Both the position numbers and the translations under genes were made by a program. The notes under the pieces were generated by a model. That model saw nothing but the letters and a program-made list of their open reading frames with translations, made no database searches and was not told the DNA's origin. 64,000 bases of DNA from Annona cherimola (taxonomy: Eukaryota > Streptophyta > Magnoliopsida > Magnoliales > Annonaceae): positions 83,839,221 to 83,903,220 of the forward strand of contig CM059973.1 of assembly GCA_030490835.1 (NCBI GenBank), in the 5' to 3' direction. Of the stretch, positions 1-12,028 are shown in pieces; the stretch's first letter is position 1; each line of letters opens with the position of its first letter.

Positions 1-427
1 ACTTGCGCATATTCATCATTTCATATATCGCCCGATATACGGACAATTGGACGGGATATGATCCTTCATTCTATGTATGCAAAAGTCCGATTATCCGTTT
101 GTTTTATGGTTAAACGTAAATATAAAGTTAATAATATAAGGCGAAATTTAAATTTTCATTCTATCACAAGTATAATTTGTTTGTTTGAAGTTCCCAAATA
201 TGCGTTCGCTATTTAATTTGATATACATCCTTTTGTAATTAATTAGAGTTTTGTCCGAAATGTGTAAGGGAAAAAGATTCAAATACCAGCTAACGCCGAA
301 ACTGAGAAATTGTATAAATTACATGAATATTTGCTATTATTATGGCAGATTTTAAAAACTCTATATAAGCTTACTTCAGCGGTGTCCTCATATATACAAT
401 TGGTATGAATACAAAAGTATTTCAAAA

Positions 428-728
428 TAAAGGTATGTTTGGATAAATAAAAAATTTTCAAACTAAAATTTTCAATTTAAAATTTTTCATTCTCTGTAGC
501 TATTTTATTTTTTAATCATTTATTCACATTTTCTTATATAATTATACTACTTTTTAATTATCTCTACATAATTATCTATACAATTAACCCGTTTATTTTT
601 ACCGTATTCTTCATCATTATCTTTATCATATCATATTATTTTATACTAATTAAAAAAAATTTATACAAAAAATTTTTCATTCAAAAATTTTATTACTTCT
701 CAATTCAAAGTAATATTTGGGAATAAAA
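428..728. repeat. AT-rich foldback MITE, family F1 copy a
   Basis: It begins near GGTATGTTTGGA and ends with a degenerate inverse copy. The interior contains the family core (short TAATTATCTATACAATTAACCC-like stretches split by A/T runs). The same core, in either orientation, recurs near 9222, 9800, 40600, 40903, 44085, 47165, 50290 and 57925. No ORF. Boundaries are approximate and no clear target duplication was found. Confidence 0.5.
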
Positions 729-1004
729 AGAATAATTTAAAGTGCACAATATAGTTGTAAGAAAAAACATGAAACATGATTGAAAAGTAACTTAAAACTA
801 TGATAATATTAATTAAATTATATCAAAGTGCGTAGATGAATTAGTCATTCTTTTAAATTTTACTTTTACTTTTTGGCAAAGGGAACGCAAAATGAACATC
901 AAGAGGCTTTAGCTTCCTGAGAAGTGAGAAGTTTTGATCTTTGCGGGTGTTCTAAATTTTCTATTAAGTTAATTTTCAAGTGAACACTTGAGAGCTATTA
1001 AGAA

Positions 1005-1459
1005 AGGAAAATTTCCTTTTGTGTCTATAATGTTTGCCCCTAATTCCTTTTTATAAACATAATGTTTTGTAAATACTTTTTATACTCATAACATTTCGTC
1101 TTAAATTTTTCTTATTGAGACAATTGTTATCTATTCTATTAAAAAGATAATGTTGTCCATTCAAAATTTCCTAATTGAGACAATCTAATCATATTATGAC
1201 TCAATTAATGATAACAAATCAATAATATGACACTAAATGATTCAAAAGTCATATTAAGGTTGAATTATTTTAATTAGAAAAATTTTAAACAGATAAATTT
1301 ATCTTTTCAATAAGATAGATAATGGATGTGTTAACAGTATGAATATAATAAGAATTTAGAATCAAATACTATGTGTATAAGAAAAATTTATGAAACGTTA
1401 CGGGTATAATAAGAATAAGAATTATGTGCAAATGTCAGGGACATAAAAAGGAATTCTCC
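1005..1459. repeat. MITE with ~33-bp terminal inverted repeats, family F2
   Basis: The left end (GGAAAATTTCCTTTTGTGTC...) and the reverse complement of the right end (GGGAGAATTCCTTTTTATGTC...) match over about 33 bases. The interior is non-coding and AT-rich. A diverged relative lies at about 17340-17790, sharing blocks such as CATAA..TTTCGTCTTAAATT and the GCAAATGTCA..G right end. Superfamily not determined. Confidence 0.5.
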
Positions 1460-1508
1460 CAGATGAAGAGTTACACAGGAAAATTCAGCATAACCGGTTA
1501 CGTGTATT

Positions 1509-1620
1509 TTCCAATAAAAGAACAGCACCACTCAGATACTCTATGTGAGGAAGGTTCGTACTTCCAATAAAAATAAAAGTACAGCACCACTCCGATACTC
1601 TATGTGCGGAAGGTTCGTAC
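1509..1620 (+). repeat. tandem duplication, ~55 bp x 2
   Basis: Two adjacent units share TTCCAATAAAA..., a CAGCACCACTC.GATACTC block and GGAAGGTTCGTAC. The second unit differs by a few bases and a small insertion. No function is evident. Confidence 0.7.
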
Positions 1621-4600
1621 GCGTGGACCCAGCCGGGCTGCCGAAAGAAACGTAATGCATTATGCATCCCAACGCCCCACGTCTTCCGAGTTACTAACGA
1701 TTTTTCGCTCATCCTGCATAGCAAACGTAAAATCCGAGACAGCTTTCCTATTTCAACCACTGCAGTTCCGTGAATGTTCTCCGTCACAGCTCGTTACGTA
1801 CGTATCATCCACCACACGCACTGGCCACGTCCCTCCTCAGTGTGTACGTAATTGCTGTGGAAATGCATTCTTGCAGCTTCTCGGCACTTTTCTATTGTTA
1901 AATATACTTTATTCATTCAATTATATTGATTGTAACTTATTTTTGATCTGTTTAATAATTGAGAGGCAGTAAGTATAGAAGTAGAGATGAGAATTTTTTT
2001 TAAATTTTTTTTATTTGGCCATCACTCATCTTGGATGACCTAATAGCCCATGAAGGTGTACTTCAAAAAAGGAATGATAAGGTTACTGGCTTTACCCAAC
2101 TTCAAACTAAATACTCTGTACACACTTATGCTAACCACTTGGTTATCCATGTATTAATATTTAATTTTTTTTATATAAAAATGTTAATATTTAATTTTAA
2201 GAGAATAAAATTCATGGGAATGATATGGCCCAGTAAGCCAAGCCCAGTTGGTATAGCCCAGCAAGTTGGCAATTGGGGATCAACGGCAGCAAAAGGGGGG
2301 CTCGGATTGTACGGAAGGGGGATTGACTAATTGTTCGTTTGGAGGTTGTTATAAAAAATAGTTTAGAGAATACCAATCGAAAAAAGAAAAAAAGTTTAGA
2401 GGTTACAGAATAATGCAAAGTGTACTTTCGTGATTTAAATTTTGCCAGTAATTCCTTGTTCTCCATCAATCAACTTTTGATCCGAGTTCAGCGCTCATCA
2501 AAATCAAAATTCAAGGACCTATTTAACGAAGTTGATTCCCCATCCCATACAAGTTCAAGGTTCATGCCCAACTCTTTAGTAATTTCTAACAAATTCTTCT
2601 AATTAAAGATGTTTCCAATCATCAAGTATTTATCTGATTGCTATTCCCTCATACGATACTAGGAATGTAAACAACAATCATATAGTTGATAGACAGGCTT
2701 TCATATGGATAGATCATAGAGAATCCTTGTACTGTTGGGAATGAATCTTTCTTTTCATATGGATAGATCAGAAATTCCATTCTCATCGACTCCAAATTTT
2801 TTTTACTTCGTTATATGTTGTTTCAAAAGCTTGAAGGAGTGGATATATGCCTCTTTGCCATGCACACAAAAGAATTTGGATCTGACTATCCACTCCCAAA
2901 TAAAGGGCGAGTTAATCTGTCATGCATTGATTCATTGAGGTACTTTTCAGGCCTGAAATAAAATTCGTGAATGGGAGGCATTGCGCACTTTGTGTGCCAA
3001 GAAATTTTGTTAAGTTTTCTTTCTTGCCTATTTCTCTCTAATCAGAATCTCACTGATTGTCCATCAAATTCTTTCTTACAGTAAGGATTTGAATCAAATC
3101 TTCCCTTGCATGCTTCCACACAGAATGTGCAAGTGTCATTCCTTCTTGCGGTTGAGCCAGACTACCTTTCTGGTGCCTAAAGATCAGATTTGTCTGGTTA
3201 ATGAAGTGAAAAACTTTGAAAGTAGATAACCCGAAAACCATGCCAGGCGGCGCATACATGGTCGCCAAACTGGCTATTTATTTGTGTGGAATGAAGGGGC
3301 TTGAGAGGAGAATTAGCTTTAGAAGATATCGTCCTCCTAATTTTTGCTTTTTTTTTTTTTTTTTTCTTTTTTAATATATGGATCCCCCGGACTTCAATCC
3401 TTAGTTTTATCAACATATTTAATTTATTTGCACTCTTTTGTCAGATAGGACATCTTGATTACTATGAAAAGCAAGGTTTTGTGAGCTTCCACTAACGCTT
3501 CAGCCCTCCTTGTAAAGGAGATGATTGTCGTAGAAGCAAAGGTTGCCAAGATACAGCTAAGGAAATGGTAAGCATTTATATAACTACTTGATCTTGGGTT
3601 TACGGATACACTCCCCTTGAAGGCTGACATCCACGGCTAACCTCTCTAGGTTAGCCCCTCCACCTTTAGCGAGATAGTTGCATTCTTCTACACGTAATTT
3701 TAATCCGGCTTCTAGATTTTATTTTATTTTATTTTATTCAGAGTCAAACTCATGATTTAAAGGTCCATTGCTAGGCTCTCGCACCATTACTATGAAAAGC
3801 TCGAGTTACTCGTTTCAGACATCAGAAATCTTTTTAATATAATACTCTTAGTTATAGGTTGTATCATAATATAGTCATTGAGTTGTTTTCTTAGGTGAAA
3901 ATAACCCACGTTGATTTTGGATAAAGCTAAGTGTATAGCTTAGGTGGATGGCCCAACATGTTTTTCATTGCATTATAAATTTATAATGTATGAAATGTTG
4001 GTTTAGGAGTTGGATGCGGATGGATTGGAATGACTTATTAAGTTGCTTTTGGAAGTGCTGTTGGGAAGAAAACAGAACTCAAAGTATCACAAATTGAGTC
4101 TAGCCTCAATATACAGAGGTGGTGGACTGCATGGATGGTATGTTTACCATGTAGATGAAATGCTTTATATGTAGGTGATTGGAGGTATTTGGTTGATGTT
4201 TATTCACTTGGATGGTGCTAAGTCAGTGCGTTTGTTGATTAAGGAGATTATGATGGGAAAACTATGCTCATAGAACTTAATGGAGCAACATGTATCACAG
4301 CCGTCAGGCAGAGCAACAAAAATGGCCGAGGTTGACTTTACAAAGCCTGCTGCTACATCTGTGTCTGACTCTGTGGGTAGAGACTGGAGAAGGGCCAAGA
4401 ACATTCATTTCTGCTGTAGTTTTTAATGCTGGAGAAAAATGCCAACTCGCACAGACAGGCATGCTCAGAGCAACAGAGATGGCCAGATCAGAAGAGGCAA
4501 TGCAATTACAATACGCACCCAACCCAACATTCAGATGTGGATCCCACCAACAGTAAATGCCGAGGATGAAGGGTGCGGGGATAGGGCTGATGGAAGAAAG

Positions 4601-5039
4601 GGACAATATTTCTCGCTAGCAACCGATGGTGTGTATGGACGAGGGCATGCACCACTGCAGTACGCAATGCATGAATGCAATGGCTCCGCGAATTCCTTTT
4701 TTTTAAGTCCGAGAAATCCGAGAGAGTGAGATTTTTGAACTTCAGTATAAGATATGTGTACAAAAATCTAAAAAACATTAAAATTTGGTCTACGAATCAA
4801 ATACACTTTTTTTTAATTGATAAATACACTTGTGCTCACATAAAAATATAAAATATATGAAATAGTAATTTAGCTAAGTAACAACTCTCTGTATAATATC
4901 ATAATCTTTCAAAACCTAAGTAGTCACTGGTCCATCAAAATCTTACTTATAAACAATTTTAACAACTAGGGCTTCGCTTCTATGTCAAAAGATTACATAT
5001 AAGTGGTTCTATATAACTTACTTTATTTTTAATATTTCA

Positions 5040-5340
5040 ATGAATGATAGAAAATTCATTTCTTCTATTGTATCCGGTATTATTTATTTAACTAAGAGAT
5101 CAAATTTCATTAAAATAAACTATGTGCGTGAGCTATATTTGCTTAAAAATATATATTTATATGTAAATTCTAAAAATTCTTAGCTTCATGTGATATTCAT
5201 ATTTTCACTAGTTTAAATGTTAAAATACAATTTTGAAATTAATATTTAATATTAAAATATTTTACTATGTTTATTTTACACATATTATAGATAGGGTCAT
5301 GTATAGTAATATTAGATAAATGAAAGAATTTTCATTATAA
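5040..5340. repeat. decayed MITE, family F3 copy
   Basis: AT-rich non-coding sequence resembling 12590-12950 over several hundred bases, with shared order of blocks (CAAATTTCATTAAAAT..., TAGTTTAAATGTTAAAATAC, ATAGATAGGGTCATG). It is more distantly like the microsatellite-associated MITEs at 10797-11844. Ends are not sharply defined. Confidence 0.4.
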
Positions 5341-7046
5341 TATAAACGATGTTAAATATAATAAGCGGGTGAGTTTTTATAAAGTATTGAGATATTAAAA
5401 ATGAAAAACTTATATAAAAAAAAATTATAGAAGCAAAGCCCTTTCAACTATTCATATTTTCAATCATCACTTTATTATCTTTTTATTTGCGATATTTATT
5501 TATTTATTCTAATTTTTCACTCGAAAAAGAATTAACTCATGATAGTACTAGGTTATTTGCAATATTTATTTATTTTTTCTAATTTTTCACTCAAAAAAGA
5601 ATTGACTTATGATTGTATTGGGTTAGATAAAATAAGAAGGATAATTTCATCCATACCGACACTTAATTTCATTCATGCCAATTCTAATGAATTTCTAAGT
5701 TAAACTAGTTATGAATTAACAAAAAATCTGCCGGTCGCTAAGAATGAATACACTTATGTTTCTAAGGCATTTTTCGTTCTCAACTTATTTTACTTTAAAA
5801 TTTAACAGTATTATTTCATTAAAATTTAACGGTATTCGCATAAATAAGATTAATTTAAAAAATATGTGAATGAAATTTTTTTAAAAATGCTAACATGGAT
5901 AAAAATAGTCTAATTTTTTGTTAGCACTAATGTTAAGACCCGAAACAAGAGCCATTTAGGCACATGTGAGGTGACCGTGACAATGACCGACAAATTATGT
6001 CGCCATTTATATATATGCAGGTGAATGCATGGGAAGAATGTTGTAATTCCAAATACGCCATGATATTTAAGATCATTTATGTACCTGTGGTTTTGCATTT
6101 TGTTTCCACGCTTGATTTTCCCGATATATCCCATGTCACATGCATGTCAGAATGGTCCACCAACATATTAATACGTTGCTCCTTTTTTTAAAATTTATGT
6201 TGTTATTTATTATCTATTTTTAAAGTGAGGCCAGCATCAGAAGCCATGTCCTCGGAATGGCTGACCTGAAGCAGGGGTAAATTTGAAATTATGAAAAAAA
6301 AAAAAATTTTAAAGGAAGAGCAATGTAATGTGATAGAAATAACTAGATAATTAAAGTATCAGAATGGATGGTAAGTAATAGGGAAATATTTACCCAACTT
6401 TCCCCAAATTTTGCATTATGCTGAACGTCTCATCGAATTTTTTTTATAGAGATTTTTTTTAAAATTGCTTATTTGCTTCATCTACTATTTGAATTGGCAT
6501 AGCAAGGAACATTCTAAAAATGCATTTTGGAAAGTTGCACTAAAATGTACTGAAAAAAGTTAGTAAGTACAATAAAAATATAAAGACTACATTAACGTGA
6601 CATTTAGCCACGTTATTAGATCCTAAAAACGTACTTATCTTCAAAATTACTTATATTTCTCGCCATTATAATTGATTTTTCAAATATTTATCCATGATAT
6701 CGTTGTGGATTACCATCAGTCCATCACACACTTTTATTTGTATTTACTTTTTTAATTTACCACTATAAAGTTTCTAACTCGAAATTAAAATATAAATCCT
6801 ATTTTCCGACGCAGGTGCGATCTGGTGAAAATATGGCAACTTCATGGTATTCGAGATTGATGGAGCTAATTACATTACAACACATACTGCATCTGCTGAT
6901 GAACATCTTTTCTATGTTCTTTTTTTTTTTTCTTTTTTTTTTAAAAATATATGCCAGCAAATCTTCTCTATAACCCACCAAGCGAAAATCTAAGATCGTT
7001 CCACGTGTGATGTGATAGTGCGGGACCTGTAGATTTGTCCACGTGC

Positions 7047-8432
7047 CTACAACAACAGAAGCAGAAGCAGAATCAGAACTACCCGAACCACAATCTCCGC
7101 CGTCCGAACGCCCCGCCAGCCCGCCTCGCATCCCGAGACCCTAGAGCCACCGGTCCCGTTCCAATGTCCATGGCCCATCTCAGTTTTCGAGCCATGTGGA
7201 TCAGAAGATCCAGGCCCTCCATTCTCATACCGGATGGGTCCCACCATCCCAGCAGTGAGACATCCGTCGTCTGGATTATTCCCTACAGCCGCCGCAAGCC
7301 TCTTCCGCAACCCAATCTCACCCGTCAGATTATTCCCGTCCAGATAAACGGCTGTGATGCACGGCATCTGTCGAAGCTTGGCGGGGATCTTCCCGCACAG
7401 CCGATTGTTATTCAGCACCAGCAATCTCAATCTCCTCATCTCAGCCATCGATTCGGGGATCTCTCCTGCCAGACTGATGTTGGAGAAATCCAAAACCATG
7501 AGGTTTTTCAGATTGGCCCACCCAGACTCCATCAGGCTCCCCCCGATTGGATTGTTGGAAAGGAAGATTTCTTCCAGCGATGCCATTTGAAGGAGAGACA
7601 GGGGCAGCCCGTTCGAAAATTTGTTGCGTCTGACGTCTAAAAGAGTCAGATTTTTCAGCTCCCCGAGCTCGAATGGGAGTTGCCCATCAAGAGAATTACT
7701 GCTGAGATCGAGCTTCAGTAGCGACGCGAGTCCCCCAATAGCAGCAGGAAGCGACCCATTCAGAGAATTCCTGCTGAGATCTAATATCAGAAGCTGCTTC
7801 AACGCACCAATCGACGGCGGAATTCCTCCCCAGAAACAATTTCCGGAAAGCACCAGCTGCTTCAATTGGGATAGATTGCCGAGGCTTGCGGGCAATTCAC
7901 AGCTTAATCCGTTCTCGATCATGACCAAGGATCGAAGCTTCGCCAGCGAGGCGATGGTGGCTGGTATGCTGCCGGTGAGGCCGGGGTTTGATCGGAGTTC
8001 CAGCGTTTCCAAGCTCCCAGCTAACTTCTCCCAGTTCCAGCTGTGGGGTGGGATGAGGGTCGGGCGGGCGAAGCAGTTGAAGAACGTGAGGCTCTTCAGT
8101 CGTCGGAATTCGAAGAGGAACGGGCTGAACTCTGCAGCTGGATTGCATTGTATGGAGTTGTCTTGAATTGGGCCGATGCTGATCCCCGTGACGTGCCAGA
8201 ATCCGTCGAAGAGGTCACAGGTGACACCTGGGATTGGAGTCCAGCCACAGGGATCTGGAAAGAGATCGGAGCCATTCCATGCATCTCCCACGAACGAGCG
8301 GATGAGAGAATACAGAGCTTCTTTCTCTGTTCTCACCATGGGTGATGTCGAAGCGTCGGCATCGGCAGCCGCGGCGGCGAAGAGCAGGAGGAATGCTAAA
8401 GTTGGTGATTGGATGCTGAAAACGTTTCTCAT
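7047..8432 (-). CDS. secreted leucine-rich-repeat protein, PII-2 (Piriformospora indica-insensitive 2) type
   Basis: Single-exon gene of 461 codons, the usual size of PII-2-like LRR proteins. I start it at the ATG at 8432 because it gives a good signal peptide (MRNVFSIQ..., hydrophobic LAFLLLFAAAA). The frame stays open 87 codons further upstream to 8693, but that part is not family-like. After the signal come an N-terminal cap with the DPCGW..GVTCD motif, then about nine plant-type LRRs (roughly residues 120-370) with LxxLxxLxLxxNxLxGxxP spacing. These are followed by a Gly/Ser-rich linker and a hydrophobic C-terminal run of Leu/Val/Ile suggesting a GPI-anchor signal or membrane tail. There is no kinase domain, so it is a receptor-like or accessory LRR protein rather than a receptor kinase. 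The family is known from root-endophyte signalling in Arabidopsis; the role here is inferred from similarity. Neighbouring DNA is intergenic on both sides. Confidence 0.88.
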   Translation of the reverse strand: MRNVFSIQSPTLAFLLLFAAAAADADASTSPMVRTEKEALYSLIRSFVGDAWNGSDLFPDPCGWTPIPGVTCDLFDGFWHVTGISIGPIQDNSIQCNPAAEFSPFLFEFRRLKSLTFFNCFARPTLIPPHSWNWEKLAGSLETLELRSNPGLTGSIPATIASLAKLRSLVMIENGLSCELPASLGNLSQLKQLVLSGNCFWGGIPPSIGALKQLLILDLSRNSLNGSLPAAIGGLASLLKLDLSSNSLDGQLPFELGELKNLTLLDVRRNKFSNGLPLSLLQMASLEEIFLSNNPIGGSLMESGWANLKNLMVLDFSNISLAGEIPESMAEMRRLRLLVLNNNRLCGKIPAKLRQMPCITAVYLDGNNLTGEIGLRKRLAAAVGNNPDDGCLTAGMVGPIRYENGGPGSSDPHGSKTEMGHGHWNGTGGSRVSGCEAGWRGVRTAEIVVRVVLILLLLLLL

Positions 8433-9215
8433 GCTTGATAGAGGAACAACACGAAAAAGGAAGATGCGTTGGGAGTCTTGTAGTGTTTGATGAAATAGAA
8501 CAACGAAGAAGAGAAGAAGATGAGTTAGCGACCCAACCGAGAATGAAAAGCTTTGTTTATCGTGCTGAAAGCACCCACGGGCATCTGGAAACCCCTCAAG
8601 CAAAAGCCCGAAGAAAACGACGAAAAGAAAGGATTTGGTTGGAGGAAGGTAAAAGGCAAGAAGATCTGGGAAAGTTCCGCCAAGAAGATGCAAGAAAACA
8701 AGTCTCCAAGATCACGAGTAGCATGTAATGCAGCTTTTAAGAGCCTCTGCAGCCGCGCATGCGAAGAGATGTGCTGATAGCGAAGAAGAAAAGAACAACT
8801 AAAAACAGGGAATGAATGCCATCAGAGCTTTTCATGATCGGAGAAAAATGCAGAACAGTAGGCCGAAATCCAGAGAAGCGAATTCCAAAATCATAAGAAA
8901 AATTGTTGCGTAGGGTGTTTTAATGTCGAATTCAGCCCCAAGAGCAGAGAATCTAGAGAAGATATGGAGGAACAGAGCCGAAAAGAAAAAATGGGGCTTA
9001 CGGAAGGAGCTTTTTCTAGCCAGCTACCAATCCAGGCAGACAGGAACGAGAGAAGAAAAGGAGAGGGAATCAAAGGACATAAGGGGTGAATGAAAAGAAA
9101 GGATGGATCGCCAAAACTTCCGATTTTTCTTCTTTTAAAAAACAAAAAAATAGAGACCAGGATCGTGGGAACTGGGAAGTGGATAGGAGTGTGAGCGTCT
9201 GTCATTGAATATAAA
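8433..9215 (-). promoter_or_regulatory. putative 5' leader/promoter region of the LRR gene
   Basis: This segment upstream of the LRR start is less AT-rich than the intergenic DNA beyond about 9215 and is purine-rich on the plus strand (pyrimidine-rich on the gene strand), typical of plant 5' leaders. It may include a leader intron. No single TATA box can be assigned with confidence. Confidence 0.35.
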
Positions 9216-9221
9216 ATGTGA

Positions 9222-9472
9222 AGTCAGAACTTTATTTAAAAATTTTCACCATCAATAATTATTATATTTTTTAATTTTTTTTTACACTTTACTATACAAC
9301 TATCCTATTTTTTAATTATTTATATATAATTATTCATACAATTAACTTATCTATTTTAATTTTATTCTTTTTACTCCTCATAGATGCTCCTGTTATATCA
9401 CATTATTTAACAACTATTATTCTTCAAAACTTTTCATACATTTTATTTATTTCCAAACACACCCTTTATAGT
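9222..9472. repeat. AT-rich foldback MITE, family F1 copy b
   Basis: Shares the F1 core (TTTTTAATTATTTATATATAAT followed by ATACAATTAACTTATC blocks) and ends in CCAAACACACCC, the inverse of the GTGTTTGG-like left end. No coding potential. Approximate boundaries. Confidence 0.45.
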
Positions 9473-9799
9473 CTTCTTAACATTTTTTTTTTCCTTCCAT
9501 CTTCCAGTTGTCAAGAAACAAGACCACTTAATTTGATTTAATTTTTTAGCTTCTTAACGACCTTATGTTTTATTTTTAAATATTTTTCATTTTTTATAAA
9601 AGATCTACGTATTATCTTGGTTTAATTTATTTCTAATTATCTTTCATTGACACTTCTCAACCCACCTGTTTTCGTGGTCTCCAAATGGACTCAGATTCCA
9701 AAACAAATCCAGTACCAGGAAAACCTCATTAATACACTTGGCAGTGCAATTATTCTTTATGAAGGAAATACGTTTCTTTCAAATCCTATCATTTTAGCT

Positions 9800-10075
9800 T
9801 ACTTAGATAGTTGCTGAAAAATCTCATTTCGTGTGTTATTATTTAACCTCATTTATTTACTCACTATTCATTCACATGTACGTAAATGATAAGAATGAAA
9901 TAGATAGAAAATGGATAAGGTGATAATAAAGTAAAAATAAATAGATAAGTTGTATAAAAATATATTAGAAAATGATTATAATATAACGATAAAAAATAGA
10001 AAATAAAATAAGATAGTTGGGTAACTAATGATGTTAATATTTCTCAGAACTCCATACACGCCCTTAGTTAAGAAA
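9800..10075. repeat. AT-rich foldback MITE, family F1 copy c
   Basis: Contains the F1 core in opposite orientation (GATAATAAAGTAAAAATAAA, TAGATAAGTTGTATAAAAAT). Boundaries are approximate; no target duplication identified. Confidence 0.4.
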
Positions 10076-10178
10076 ATTCTATCATTTATTTAACATCATT
10101 ATGCATAGCCACATCTAAAAAGTATGTAAATAAATTCAAATTTAATTTTAGTTTGAAATATTTTGAAAGAGTTAATTT

Positions 10179-10604
10179 TTAAAAAAAATTCTTAGAGCAA
10201 GGGACTAATTGAGTGGGGTCTTGTTTATGGAATTTATGGGTCTTATAGTAATCCGGGGTTTTATCATGAGTTGGGAGAACTACAGTTTTAGCTAATTGAG
10301 TGGGGTCTTTGAAAGTTTGGAAGTCATGTTCAATATAACAAATGGGAATTGAAGCATTTGGTCTCGAGACATATTTGGATTTGATTGTGATTTTTGTTTG
10401 AAATGGAGTTGGGTGAAGTTCAACTTCTTTGGCTAATTTTGACCGAAGAGTTTGGGGTAAAATTCTTTTGCCTGAGCGTTTGAGCCATACGGATTTGAAT
10501 GGTTCTATGATTTTACATTCAGGGGACTTTTGAATAAGAGTTAAAGCAGTTTGTTCATCCAATTGGCTAAGATCGTTGGATGCAGGTGTTTGAGAAGTTT
10601 TAGG
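10179..10604 (-). other. unrecognised open frame, possible remnant of a mobile-element protein
   Basis: An open frame on the minus strand runs from a TAA just above 10604 down to 10179 (about 140 codons). It has no convincing ATG near its start; the first 127 residues of the downstream part would begin at a TTG. The composition (Lys, Pro, Thr, Gln-rich, with few Gly or Ala) looks more like a real protein than the AT-rich background, and no repeat explains it. I do not recognise the family. It could be a fragment of a retroelement or other mobile-element polyprotein, or a chance frame. Confidence 0.2.
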
Positions 10605-10747
10605 TTTTTTTTAAAGTATAGAAATGTAGTTGATATTAAAACTCAGTGAGTCCCCATACATATTCATTCTAGTCTATTGGGTCAGCTTCATTTGATCCGG
10701 TGGCAGAGTGTTGGTCTTCTCAAGTTTGGTTGTCGACTGTACAGACA

Positions 10748-10748
<1 letters not shown>

Positions 10749-10796
<48 letters not shown>
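10749..10796. repeat. (TA)n microsatellite
   Basis: About 24 TA units, directly abutting the MITE at 10797-11123. Confidence 0.95.
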
Positions 10797-10800
<4 letters not shown>

Positions 10801-11123
10801 ATGATCCAGTGCATGTGATTGCACCGTATTGTCCATGCGCTATAGGCCCCACATGATCATAAATGAGAAATCCACTCCACCCATTATATTTAGAATTGAC
10901 CTAATTTTCATCTATATCCAACATATATGTGATCTTCATCTTAAAATGGTGCAAAATCAATGTAATAAAATAGTTTAATATAAATATCAAGTTTAAAGTG
11001 TTATTTTCAACATCTAAACCATCTAAAGTATGAATTTTATATGGATAAATTGTATAAAATTTCATTGCAATCTAATATGTGCGGGGCTTAATTTACACAA
11101 TCTGTCAGTACGGGAATGAGTCC
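10797..11123 (-). repeat. microsatellite-associated MITE, family F4 copy 1
   Basis: Non-coding element in reverse orientation relative to copy 2. Its outer end (GATCCAGTGCATG.GA.TGCACCGT) is nearly the reverse complement of the outer end of copy 2. The internal block GGTGCAAAATCAATGTAATA is shared by all F4 copies in one orientation or the other. It is flanked on both sides by TA repeats. Confidence 0.7.
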
Positions 11124-11141
11124 ATATATATATATATATAT

Positions 11142-11512
11142 GGGATTTGTTCCTGTGCAGTCAGACTGCACCGTAATTATGGTGCAGTCCGCTGTAAAAT
11201 GGGTTCCACACATATTAGATCGCAATGAAACTTTATACAATCATTTATCCATATAAAAATCATATTTTAGACGGTTTAGATGTTGAAAATACCACTTTAA
11301 ACTTAATATTTACACTAAACTATTTTATTACGTTGATTTTGCACCATTTTAAGATGGAGATCACACACATATTGGATTTAGATGAAAATTGGTACGCTAA
11401 TAAAGTAGACAATTCTAAATACAATGGGTGGGGAGGATTTTCTATTTATGATCATGTGGGGCCCACAGTGTATGGACTGCACGGTGCAGTCGCATGCACT
11501 GGATCATGTCCC
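11142..11512 (+). repeat. microsatellite-associated MITE, family F4 copy 2
   Basis: Begins GGGATTTGTTCC after a (TA)9-like run and ends GGATCATGTCCC before another TA run, so it looks inserted in a TA microsatellite. It is an inverted copy of 10797-11123 and a direct relative of 11525-11844. A short open frame across it is not convincing as a protein. Confidence 0.7.
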
Positions 11513-11524
11513 TATATATATATA

Positions 11525-11844
11525 ACTGTTCCGGTACAACTGCACTGCACCGGAATAGTAGTACATGTGATCAAAAATGGGCCCCACATATATTAGAATG
11601 CAATGAAACTTTGTATAATTATTTATCCATATATAAATCTTATAGCAAATGGTTTAGACGTTAAAAAAACCACTTTAAAGTTGTTATTTACATCAAATTA
11701 TTTTATTACGTTGAATTTGTACCATTTTCAGATGAAGCAATCTGATTGGGATGAAAATTGGTATGATAATAGAATATATTATTCTAAATACAATGGGTAG
11801 AGTAGATTATGATTTGATGATCACGCTACACCTGAATATTTATG
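11525..11844 (+). repeat. microsatellite-associated MITE, family F4 copy 3
   Basis: Starts ACTGTTCCGGTACAACTGCA directly after a TA run and ends just before a further TA run at 11845-11860. It shares the order of internal blocks (CACATATATTAGA.TGCAATG, ACCATTTT, CTAAATACAATGGGT) with copy 2. Confidence 0.65.
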
Positions 11845-12000
11845 ATATATATATATATATGATTTGGCGGCTTGTAACACTCATCGGTAACAGTGGCACG
11901 TGAATACAACGTGGAGCGGAGGGTGTGGATGTCTTGTGGGTGGACACGTTAACCGAGAAGAGTGTAATGATTGTGATGCAACCATGCATATGTAATGGGA

Positions 12001-12028
12001 GGCAGGCAGGCAGGCAGGCAGGCAGGCA
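12001..12028. repeat. (GGCA)n microsatellite
   Basis: About seven tandem GGCA/GCAG units. Confidence 0.95.

Larger units (their letters stand above)
1..7046. other. AT-rich intergenic region with decayed MITEs, no supported gene
   Basis: No reading frame here has protein-like composition plus start or splice context. The stretch is AT-rich and holds several MITE-like repeats described separately (428-728, 1005-1459, 5040-5340) and a short tandem duplication at 1509-1620. Two islands of more balanced composition (1600-1860 and 4290-4700) have overlapping open frames on both strands but no recognisable protein. The rest shows nothing I can name. Confidence 0.6.

Noticed and set aside
2735..3270. 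Two short frames that looked like possible gene fragments
   Set aside because: Under 75 codons each, on opposite strands, with no family resemblance I can defend.
4204..4778. Cluster of overlapping short open frames on both strands
   Set aside because: A GC-balanced patch with no consistent coding strand or recognisable protein.
7035..8728. Several plus-strand open frames over the LRR gene
   Set aside because: They are shadows of the minus-strand LRR gene and have no family features of their own.
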